DNA of 64,000 nt from Arachnia rubra. GTDB taxonomy: Bacteria > Actinomycetota > Actinomycetes > Propionibacteriales > Propionibacteriaceae. Location of the stretch: the NCBI RefSeq assembly GCF_019973735.1, contig NZ_AP024463.1, positions 2,914,001-2,978,000 on the forward strand, given 5' to 3'. The notes under the pieces are model-generated. The model was not told where the DNA came from, searched no databases, and was given only the letters and a program-made list of their open reading frames with translations. Positions 26,681 to 33,989 of this stretch are shown one piece after another. Position 1 is the stretch's first letter. The number at the start of each line of letters is the position of its first letter. The translations under genes and the position numbers were made by a program.

Positions 26681-27316
26681 GTGGCTAGGCCCGCACAACC
26701 ACTCGACCCGCAACGACGAGCGCGTCTCCTCAGCGAGGCCCGCCTGGCGTTCGCGGCCAACGGCTTCAGCGCGGCTCGCCTCAGCTCAATCCTTCAGAGG
26801 GCAGATTTCCCACGCAGTTCCTTTTACCACTTCTTCGGCACCAAAGAGCGACTTCTCGACGAGGCCTTTGCCGCCGGTCTGAGCGAACTTGCGAGTCTCG
26901 TGCATATCCCCGAGGTTGCCGATCTCGATGAGAATACCTTCTGGCCATCGCTGACGGGGCTCATCACTGACATCTCGACTGCCGCAAAGCGTCCGGACCT
27001 CGCTGCGGTTGGCACCATGTACTACCTCGATGATCTACCCCGATGCCCAAGCCTTGAGGCTTTCAAGGAAGTAGTCATCTCATGGAACATGACCATCGTC
27101 TCACGAGGGTTGGAGCTCAAGTTACTCAATCCAGGCATACCAGCTCACATGCACGCAGAGCTCGCATATGCCGTGACAAGCTGCATCGATCGTTGGGCCA
27201 TCCGTGATGCAGCTCCCCCCGATAAAGCACTGGAACTCGCTTGCACCGTCCTTCCACGGATGCTCGGCGCATCGAGAGCTCCCTCCTCCAGCACCCAATA
27301 CATGTCAACAGGATAG
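26681..27316 (+). CDS. TetR-family transcriptional regulator
   Basis: The 211-residue protein has an N-terminal helix-turn-helix: LSEARLAFAANGFSAARLSSI leads to FPRSSFYHFFGTKERLLDEA (about 15-60), the TetR signature. The C-terminal ligand domain is variable. The GTG start has GAGGAGG 8 bases before it. It lies between the PPTase and an SDR on the plus strand, so it probably senses a pathway product or a related small molecule and controls this unit and perhaps the divergent red operon. Confidence 0.88.
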   Translation: MARPAQPLDPQRRARLLSEARLAFAANGFSAARLSSILQRADFPRSSFYHFFGTKERLLDEAFAAGLSELASLVHIPEVADLDENTFWPSLTGLITDISTAAKRPDLAAVGTMYYLDDLPRCPSLEAFKEVVISWNMTIVSRGLELKLLNPGIPAHMHAELAYAVTSCIDRWAIRDAAPPDKALELACTVLPRMLGASRAPSSSTQYMSTG

Positions 27317-27329
27317 GAAGGTTTTGATT

Positions 27330-28196
27330 ATGACAACTCTTGTTGCTGGATCTACTGGCTACCTTGGACGTTTCATCGTTGCCGAGCTACACCGCCGCGG
27401 ATACCGAGTACGTGCTATCATGCGCAGCCGCGAGCGGGCTGAGTCTCCAGGCCTCTGGGACGCACCTTCTCTGGAAGGCCTCGTTGATGAATGGGCGGTC
27501 GGCGAGGTCACAGACCCTAATTTCATAGCCGATATCGCCGAAGGTGTTGACAACGTCGTCTCCGCACTGGGGGTAACCAAGCAGAAGGCAGACCCTTGGG
27601 ATATTGACTACCGCGCGAACCTAGCGATCCTACACTCTGCCGAGAAGCACAAAGTACAAAATTTCTGCTTTGTCAATGTGATTGGCGGCGAGCAGTGCCC
27701 GGCCGAACTGACGAAGGCAAAAACAGCTTTCACCCATGAACTTGCCTCCTCGCCAGTCGTGAGTCAGATTATCAATCCCCCTGGGTATTTCTCAGATATG
27801 ACCCAGATTCTGCAGATGGCCAGGCGAGGAAAAGTGTTCCTGTTCGACCCGAAGGTGCAGATCAACCCGATCCATGGGGCAGACCTTGCCAGATTCTGTG
27901 TCGACCGGATGGAAGCAGGCCAAGAGGGCCAGTGGGACGTAGGAGGACCGGAGGTGTTCACCTGGGAAGGCTTGGCGCAATGTGCTTTCCAAGCACTCGA
28001 TCGCCCCACAAAAATCAAGACTATCTCTGCACGCTTGCTGCCACCGCTGACAAAGATCCTGGGCATATTCAGCCGGAGACGAGCCGATACAGTGCGTTTT
28101 GTCACCTGGAGTATGCTGCACAACTGTGTGGGTGCGCCTACCGGAACTCACAAACTGCTTGAATTTTATCAAGCTCACGCCAAAGACAACGTCTAA
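27330..28196 (+). CDS. NAD(P)-dependent SDR/NmrA-type oxidoreductase
   Basis: The 288-residue protein starts MTTLVAGSTGYLGRFIVAEL, an atypical-SDR glycine motif. It continues as an NmrA/epimerase-like protein (VDNVVSALG near 74, NVIGGE near 112, a long C-terminal substrate region). The ATG at 27330 has AGGAAGG upstream and lies 13 bases after the TetR stop, so the two are cotranscribed. Its substrate is unknown. It has no counterpart that I know in standard red clusters and may tailor the pigment or respond to redox state. Confidence 0.75.
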   Translation: MTTLVAGSTGYLGRFIVAELHRRGYRVRAIMRSRERAESPGLWDAPSLEGLVDEWAVGEVTDPNFIADIAEGVDNVVSALGVTKQKADPWDIDYRANLAILHSAEKHKVQNFCFVNVIGGEQCPAELTKAKTAFTHELASSPVVSQIINPPGYFSDMTQILQMARRGKVFLFDPKVQINPIHGADLARFCVDRMEAGQEGQWDVGGPEVFTWEGLAQCAFQALDRPTKIKTISARLLPPLTKILGIFSRRRADTVRFVTWSMLHNCVGAPTGTHKLLEFYQAHAKDNV

Positions 28197-28261
28197 TGTC
28201 TATTCAGACTGCGCTAATTCGGCTGCTGTATCGAGCCTTATCCCTCGGCACAGCAGCAGCC

Positions 28262-29023
28262 TCAGACTTTAAGCACATCAAACGCCGCACCGCGGCCCGA
28301 GTCATTCAAAATGATCTCGTAGACAGCATGCAGACGCTTTCCAGGAACCATCCCCATCTTCTCTCCAAGGACCGACGTAAAACGGCCAAAGTGCTCAAGA
28401 GCCTCCGCGTGACACCCTCGTCGATAAAGAGCAAGCATGCGCAATTCGCAGTATCGTTCATTCAGCGGACGCTCAAGCACAAGTTCTGCCGTATTATGGT
28501 CCGCGCTGGTGGTGTGTCCGTCAGCAAGTTGTCGCAGCACAAGCCGCTCACACACATCGAGCCGGAGTTGCTCAAGATCTCGGGCATATGCATCACAACG
28601 AGCAAATCCAGCGGTACCCATGAGAGGCGGCCCATACCAGTGCGTGAGAGCTTCGTAGCACTCCGTCACCGACGCCCCCGAAGACCCGAAGACCCTATTT
28701 GCTGCAGCCTTGAAGGCAAGCGCATCAACAGCCCCTGGAGCAAGTTCAAGCCGGTACCCTCCTGGCACTGTGACTATCAGCCCCTTCCCACCACAGCACT
28801 CCCGGATGAGACGACGGATGCGCGCAATCGTTGCCTGCAGAGCGTTATCAGCCGCTTTCGGCGGATCATCGCCCCAGAGTTCGTACTCCAAAACCGATTT
28901 GGGCACCGGACGCCCAGCCTCCATCCCTAGCAGCGCTAGACATACCCGCGCATTGTTTGAGCGGACCGGGTACCAGTCCGAACCATTACGAATGGCAACA
29001 CCGCCCAACAGTTTTAGCTGCAT
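28262..29023 (-). CDS. SARP-family pathway activator (RedD-like role)
   Basis: The 253-residue protein has the compact SARP layout. An OmpR-type winged helix spans about 1-95 (LLGGVAIRNG, RARVCLALLGM-like region, WGDDPPKAADNALQATIARIRR). A bacterial transcriptional activation domain follows, about 100-250 (DPLLMG-like region, AEALEHFGRFTSVLGEKMG). RedD and related SARPs activate antibiotic and prodiginine operons by binding direct repeats near -35. It converges on the SDR gene and marks the right end of the red cluster. An AGGGAG site precedes its ATG. Confidence 0.85.
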   Translation of the reverse strand: MQLKLLGGVAIRNGSDWYPVRSNNARVCLALLGMEAGRPVPKSVLEYELWGDDPPKAADNALQATIARIRRLIRECCGGKGLIVTVPGGYRLELAPGAVDALAFKAAANRVFGSSGASVTECYEALTHWYGPPLMGTAGFARCDAYARDLEQLRLDVCERLVLRQLADGHTTSADHNTAELVLERPLNERYCELRMLALYRRGCHAEALEHFGRFTSVLGEKMGMVPGKRLHAVYEIILNDSGRGAAFDVLKV

Positions 29024-29498
29024 CTAAATCTCCCTAGCTCAACCTCTACCTTACATAGCGCGCTGTCGCGTCACAGCCACCCAACGGCGGCGCCCTGTTA
29101 AATAATTAACCATCCCACAGAAACCAACAGATGTCCATCAGAGAATATGAACAGTACACCACGATTCTAATAATAGCGAACTAATCCGCAAGCTTGCAGC
29201 AGCCTTTGAAGATGTAACCGCGATGGGTTGATACCCACGCAACCAATGAGATAGCCGAATATAATTGAACATTTGAATAATTGTCAAAAAGTTCGGCACT
29301 GAAAATTTGATGAAATATAAAATAAAAAATCTCGAAGAAATAATTAACGGCTACGAGCGACACGCAATTAGCAAACAAATCTACGACATTCAGAACCTCA
29401 AGTAAACAAGCTCCTATGCATAAGTATTCGACGAGGCAACAAAATCCCTTATCAACGCCAGGACGCCGTTAACTATGAAATATGATTCAATCAATGAG

Positions 29499-29570
29499 GC
29501 TTATTCATAGCTGCCAGCAACTGGTTTCTGACAAGGGGTTTCGCTGTTTTCGGCACCCCCACGAATAAGC
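29499..29570 (+). repeat. TTATTCA element, copy 1 (72 bp)
   Basis: The ends are GCTTATTCATAG and CACGAATAAGC. The interior contains TTCTGACAAGGGGTTTC. It aligns end to end with the copies at 50607 and 45765 in reverse complement. It is intergenic, downstream of the minus-strand membrane-protein gene. Confidence 0.85.
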
Positions 29571-29606
29571 ATCAATGAAATCATAAAACCCCATATCAAC
29601 ATTAAA

Positions 29607-29679
29607 GCTTATTCATAGCTCATGGCCACCCGCCAATGAGAAGGGGCTCCGCGACCCCGTCGACCGTCCGTGAATAAGC
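29607..29679 (+). repeat. TTATTCA element, copy 2 (73 bp)
   Basis: The ends are GCTTATTCATAG and CCGTGAATAAGC. The interior contains AATGAGAAGGGGCTCCG. It abuts the stop codon of the 29681-30295 gene, so it could also act as a 3' hairpin for that transcript. Confidence 0.82.
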
Positions 29680-29680
29680 C

Positions 29681-30295
29681 TCATTCTTGAGAAAAGGCAC
29701 CATCAGATAGAAGATGCGAAAGTAAAAGCTTCATAAAATACCCCGGCAAGAACCAGCTCAAATACCAAGCGACTCCTCCCATAAAAGCAGTAAACAAAAT
29801 TAATAAAGAACAGATTCCATAAGCCATAGGACGCGTAAGACTAGGCGGAAAAAAAATACAAATCCCAGCAGCGCAAATAACGCCTGCATAGCTAATTACG
29901 CCAAGTGAAAAACTAAATCCACTATACAGTGCCCCAATGATAATGGGATGCAAATGAAACAGAGTAAAAAATATAAAGCTACCACGCTTAACGCCAGGAC
30001 GATGCCACCATCGCCTAGCAGAATTTGTAGCATTAGCAGTTGCCCCACCAAAAACATCAAAAGCAAGAATACAGATGATAAATAATTTCCAAAAAGAAAA
30101 TTCTTCTCCTAGAGTAAAAAGAATGCCAGCCCCTATCATACCAGTAAAAGCAACAAAATAAGTAATCATGTTCTCTGGCCGCGTAGCGCTAGGACCAACC
30201 AAAAACCCATTGCATCTGCTAATCAGGGTTGCAAAGCGACTTGACAAATCTTTTTTCTCATATCTTAGAAATTGCTTCCTTGACAATTGATTCAA
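29681..30295 (-). CDS. Multi-pass membrane protein of unknown function
   Basis: The frame of up to 204 residues has about five hydrophobic segments (for example near 44-62, 66-84, 104-124, 126-150 and 158-185) and a short loop NATNSARRWWHRPG. I do not recognise the family. It overlaps the SRPBCC gene by 38 bases and is the last gene of the AT-rich operon, so it is probably coupled. No ATG lies near the start; TTG at 30295 is the longest option and the true start is uncertain. Possible roles are transport, immunity or membrane docking of the operon enzymes. Confidence 0.65.
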   Translation of the reverse strand: MNQLSRKQFLRYEKKDLSSRFATLISRCNGFLVGPSATRPENMITYFVAFTGMIGAGILFTLGEEFSFWKLFIICILAFDVFGGATANATNSARRWWHRPGVKRGSFIFFTLFHLHPIIIGALYSGFSFSLGVISYAGVICAAGICIFFPPSLTRPMAYGICSLLILFTAFMGGVAWYLSWFLPGYFMKLLLSHLLSDGAFSQE

Positions 30296-30680
30296 CTAAT
30301 TTCCCCGCTAACGGCTCAAATATCCCGGATAAACTAGGTATTCCCATATCAAATACAAGCGAAAATTCAATCTTCGTACCCACATCAACTTTATAGAATT
30401 CCCATGATCCTTCAAAAACATCAAAATCACCTTTCTCTATAGAAAAACAGATATTTGGTATTCTTAAATCAAGTTCATCTTTTTCAGTCCACCGAAACTC
30501 CTCATCACGAAAAGCAACTCGCCACGAACTTATTCGTGATGATTGATCACAAATATTAGATAGATTAATAGCTATGACGTCCCTAGATCTTCCCAGAGAA
30601 TGCTCGAATTGCCACACAAATTCACAAGTCTGGAGAGGGGACATACCTCGTACATTTTCTATGACCCGGACATCATGCAT
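30258..30680 (-). CDS. SRPBCC/START-like protein
   Basis: The 140-residue protein has the pattern of a polyketide-cyclase or coenzyme-Q-binding-like helix-grip fold. VIENVRGMSPLQTCEFVWQ is followed by successive strands (SRISSWRVAF, RWTEKDELDL, FDVFEGSWEFYKV, GTKIEFSLVFDMG) and a long C-terminal helix. Such proteins bind hydrophobic ligands or act as cyclases and aromatases. A TAGGAG site precedes the ATG, and the start overlaps the aminotransferase stop. The ligand cannot be read from sequence. Confidence 0.68.
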   Translation of the reverse strand: MHDVRVIENVRGMSPLQTCEFVWQFEHSLGRSRDVIAINLSNICDQSSRISSWRVAFRDEEFRWTEKDELDLRIPNICFSIEKGDFDVFEGSWEFYKVDVGTKIEFSLVFDMGIPSLSGIFEPLAGKLVESIVKEAISKI

Positions 30681-31881
30681 CGGAACTCCTATTAAGCCAC
30701 TCAGTTAACATTAAATCGATCGCCCTAATATCGTTTTCCTCTATTATTACCGGAGGAGTAAAACGTATAATATTTGATGAATTAAGTGCAGTACTTGGTA
30801 TAATTCCATAATCCATACAATGAAATAAAAATTCTCCCGAAGCAGCGCCCGGTAAAAACTCTACAGCCCACAGAAGACCTTTTCCCCGAACTTCCAATAC
30901 CTGTGGATCCTTTAAAACACGATTCATAATAAAGGACAATTTACGCCCAAGTTTATCAGCTCTGTCAGGCACTTGGTTATGCTCAAGATAATCCATGACA
31001 GCTAGCACTGTAGCACATGCAGCAGGGGAACCTGCATAGGTACTACTATGCAAAAGTGGATCGCCATCAAATGGTTTATACAGCTCTGATGTTACTGAAA
31101 CTGCGGCAATAGGATAAACACCTCCGGAAAGGACTTTACCGCTCAGAACAATATCTGGATTACACCCGGCGGCTTGGTATTCCCACCAGCAACCCAATCG
31201 GCCAAGTCCCGTTTGGATCTCATCAACAATTAGAATCGCGTCTGCTTCCTGACAGATCTTTCCGAGAGAAGACAAATATCCTTCTGGGGGGAAAACCACT
31301 CCGGCCTCTCCTTGGATAGGTTCAACTATAACTGCTGATCTACCACCATCCCGAATTTTGTGTTGCAACGCATCGATATCGCCGAATGGTACATGTTCAA
31401 CATCTAGGAGCGGTCTAAATGGCGCCTGATAAGTCCCCCTTCCCGATAATGCTAAAGCCCCAGTAGTTTTACCGTGAAAAGCATTATCCATCCCTATCAA
31501 ACGATTACATCCATTAATTTTAGCAATTTTTACGGCAATCTCAGTAGCCTCAGCCCCTGAATTAGCAAAAATAACCTTTGCAAGAGACCCACCTTGAGTA
31601 GACAACAGCTTAGCAGCCGCCTGCCCTAATAATGTATTCGGAACAAGTCGCGTAGACATAGCCATCTTTTGCATCTGGTTAGTAACCGCCTGAAGAACAC
31701 TCTTAGGATTGCCTCCTAAAAGAAAAATCCCGTATCCACCTAAGTTTAAATACTTTCTACCGGATGCGGTAATAAGATACTGCCCTTCATGGGAACACTC
31801 GACTTCGGCAGTAAGCATCCTTTGCATCGTGACCATGGCCGCATTAGTTACTTGCTTTTGAATATCTAAGGGATCTATCAT
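30673..31881 (-). CDS. Class III aminotransferase (PLP)
   Basis: The 402-residue enzyme has the acetylornithine/GABA aminotransferase layout: FANSGAEATEIAVKIAK near residue 105, GKTTGALALSGRG near 145, VDEIQTGLGRLG near 220 and the PLP Lys in SGKVLSGGVYPIAAVSV near 248. The ATG at 31881 has TTAGGAGT upstream and is preferred to the weaker start at 31911. In prodigiosin and tambjamine pathways, PigE and TamH contain a class III aminotransferase domain acting on an aldehyde. Together with the adjacent aldehyde dehydrogenase this could be a split version of that pair, which is inference. Confidence 0.85.
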   Translation of the reverse strand: MIDPLDIQKQVTNAAMVTMQRMLTAEVECSHEGQYLITASGRKYLNLGGYGIFLLGGNPKSVLQAVTNQMQKMAMSTRLVPNTLLGQAAAKLLSTQGGSLAKVIFANSGAEATEIAVKIAKINGCNRLIGMDNAFHGKTTGALALSGRGTYQAPFRPLLDVEHVPFGDIDALQHKIRDGGRSAVIVEPIQGEAGVVFPPEGYLSSLGKICQEADAILIVDEIQTGLGRLGCWWEYQAAGCNPDIVLSGKVLSGGVYPIAAVSVTSELYKPFDGDPLLHSSTYAGSPAACATVLAVMDYLEHNQVPDRADKLGRKLSFIMNRVLKDPQVLEVRGKGLLWAVEFLPGAASGEFLFHCMDYGIIPSTALNSSNIIRFTPPVIIEENDIRAIDLMLTEWLNRSSDA

Positions 31882-31903
31882 TTCAACACTCCTAATACCT
31901 CTT

Positions 31904-33460
31904 TCATTCAACTATACCACGCCAAACAGTAGCTTCAAGGTGCGATGTTCTGAGAAAAGGATAGTTAGCCTCACCATGTACGTCCGCACTAGCACCTCGT
32001 CCACCCTGTGTGGGAAGCCCAGCAATAAACTCAGTATGACTAGAATTAATCTTAATTGTTCCAAAACCTAATGGAATTGAGCTCAACCATTTACAAAAAC
32101 TCATATCAGTAGACCAAATAGACATACGAAGTCTGTGCTTTGTTAAACGAAGTAGATATTCAACAGCTCTCATGCATTCAGACTCATCTCGCTCATCAAT
32201 ATTCACTATTGGCAGAAGAGGGAAAAAGGTTTCTTCTAAAACTATATGAGAGCGACAAGCAGTTTGGATAGAGTACAAAGCAGCGGCAGGTTCAAAAAAG
32301 ACACCATACTTATCCCGCTCACCGAAATCATTTAGTCTTTGACCACCAAATAATAAATTTCCACCTTCCTCATGCACTAGTTCCAAGGCGTCAAGCATAC
32401 CTTTAGAATTCCCCACTGGCGCTAAGAAAGAACCAGGTTTACTGATCTTCTGTGGTCTATAGTTTAACGAATAAATCCGTAGGTATTCCAGAAATTCTTT
32501 AATAACTTTATGGTGCACAAAAGCCACCTTAGGAACTATGCAGATCTGAGCTGAACCCATATAGCATTCAGCTGCAGCTTTAGCTGCATTCCTAACGTCA
32601 GCGTCCCGCCAAACAACTATCGGATCATTACCCGATAATTCTAGGATAGGTTTAATCCCTCGCCTTACACATTCAATTTCAAGTTCCTTACCACGCTCAG
32701 AGCTGCCAATAAAAAATATGTCATCGATTTCTTTAGAATTAAGCCAACTATCAATGGCCATTCTAGGATGGCAGCATAGGAACTGACATACTGGCTCATC
32801 AATCTTAAATTCATCCAGAACAGGAAGTATCACCTCATGAAAAAGCCAAGCAGCTGCATACGAATGATTCCGAGGAGCTTTCATGATAACAGAATTTCCT
32901 GCTGCCAAAATAGGCAATGCCATCGCAGCATTTGCTCCTGCAGCATTACGAGGAAGAACTATTGCAACTACGCCATCGGGTCTCCTTTCAACCTGATTTA
33001 ACCCTATAGGTGTCTCAATGGAAAATCCCATAAATGCAGAAAGCACGTCAAACATACCTTGTCCACCCCCAGCGATTACCCCTGACACCTCCCATGCTGC
33101 CAGGTTTCTCGGATGTCCATCATTCACAAGAGACATAATATATTCTTGAGAACGTTCAACTATACGATTATGCATCGCAACTACTATCTGCTCTCGAAAT
33201 TTTCTAGATCTTTGCGCCCAAACCCCACACGCTTCCCGCGCGGCACTATTTGCTTTTTGGCAATCTTGTGGACTCGCCAAGCCAATACGCCCAAGAACTA
33301 ATTTCTGATCTAGCAAATCACTATCATCACCGCGGTCGAGACGTCGTTTAAGTCTAATCGCACTTGCAGGATTAGACATAAAAAAGTCCGGTTCAATAAC
33401 ATAACTCCACTCGTTATTATTAACGTGGACCCCTTCGACAAAACAATTATAGGTCTTCAT
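31904..33460 (-). CDS. Aldehyde dehydrogenase family oxidoreductase
   Basis: The 518-residue protein has the aldehyde dehydrogenase fold: AIVLPRNAAGANAAMALPILAAGNSVIMKAP-type cofactor region (near 165-195), FFIGSSERGKELE, the catalytic Glu in ELSGNDP near 270 and the catalytic Cys in GSAQICIVPKV near 305. A GGAGGGT site precedes the ATG at 33460. It heads the AT-rich operon with the aminotransferase 22 bases downstream. It could oxidise an aldehyde or, like acylating members, reduce an activated acid to the aldehyde that the aminotransferase would use. The direction cannot be decided from sequence. Confidence 0.83.
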   Translation of the reverse strand: MKTYNCFVEGVHVNNNEWSYVIEPDFFMSNPASAIRLKRRLDRGDDSDLLDQKLVLGRIGLASPQDCQKANSAAREACGVWAQRSRKFREQIVVAMHNRIVERSQEYIMSLVNDGHPRNLAAWEVSGVIAGGGQGMFDVLSAFMGFSIETPIGLNQVERRPDGVVAIVLPRNAAGANAAMALPILAAGNSVIMKAPRNHSYAAAWLFHEVILPVLDEFKIDEPVCQFLCCHPRMAIDSWLNSKEIDDIFFIGSSERGKELEIECVRRGIKPILELSGNDPIVVWRDADVRNAAKAAAECYMGSAQICIVPKVAFVHHKVIKEFLEYLRIYSLNYRPQKISKPGSFLAPVGNSKGMLDALELVHEEGGNLLFGGQRLNDFGERDKYGVFFEPAAALYSIQTACRSHIVLEETFFPLLPIVNIDERDESECMRAVEYLLRLTKHRLRMSIWSTDMSFCKWLSSIPLGFGTIKINSSHTEFIAGLPTQGGRGASADVHGEANYPFLRTSHLEATVWRGIVE

Positions 33461-33989
33461 TATACCCTCCACAGTACATAAAATTGCCACGGATTGCCTT
33501 TTTAATCTTTAGGCATATTTCATAGCCCCCATAAAATAAATTTTACTATCACATCCTCCCTAAAGCAAAACATGCCATACCTGAGTATGCCAGGTCCCCG
33601 CCACATGAGCCTGAAAATTAGGGAAACATTTAAGGCGCCATTCGCAACCTCAGGCGACCGGGCTCTGACAAGGGGTTTACATCCTCCCGAGGTGCTCGTG
33701 AATAACCCCTTTAGATTTTATTAAACGCGAGCTACAGCAGCTTTATAGGCTATCTACGAAAAACTTCAGCTCCGCAAGTACTCTTTCAGAGTAAGTTTAT
33801 TATGGAAATCGCGAATAACCTCCTTATTTTTAACGCTGTTCAGCGTTATATGCACTTGAGACTTACCCGCAGCCGCGGATAACCTGGCTCCGACGAAAGG
33901 GCTGCTGGTGACTGCCGGCTGCTCATAAATTGCTTCAATAATCATGGATAATCAAATTATAGCCTCCCAGTTGATTGAACTCTACGCTT
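33461..33989. other. Intergenic region with a degenerate TTATTCA element
   Basis: There is no gene in these 529 bases. The region separates the second RedH-like gene from the aldehyde dehydrogenase operon. It contains one recognisable element (33634-33707) and further decayed pieces around 33800-33930 (GTTTATTATGG, GCGAATAACC, a GCTCCGACGAAAGGG segment). Confidence 0.65.
33634..33707 (+). repeat. TTATTCA element, copy 3 (decayed left end)
   Basis: The core GGCTCTGACAAGGGGTTTAC and the right end CTCGTGAATAACC match the other copies. The left end reads GCGCCATTCGC instead of GCTTATTCATAG. It is intergenic and its length is as expected (about 74 bp). Confidence 0.7.

Larger units (their letters stand above)
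29024..29680. other. AT-rich intergenic region with two small mobile repeats
   Basis: No supported gene in these 657 bases. A 65-codon hydrophobic frame (29181-29378, minus) lacks a ribosome site and looks accidental. Base composition drops sharply here, marking the left edge of the AT-rich island. The right half holds two TTATTCA elements, listed separately. Confidence 0.7.

Noticed and set aside
28196..28930. 244-codon plus-strand frame over the SARP gene
   Set aside because: It is antisense to a clear SARP regulator and has no domain pattern of its own.
29181..29378. 65-codon hydrophobic minus-strand frame
   Set aside because: It lies in AT-rich intergenic DNA where such frames arise by chance, with no ribosome site or conserved pattern.
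33776..33940. Additional TTATTCA-like copies between the ALDH and RedH-like genes
   Set aside because: Only fragments of the ends and core can be seen and boundaries cannot be set, so they are mentioned but not counted as copies.
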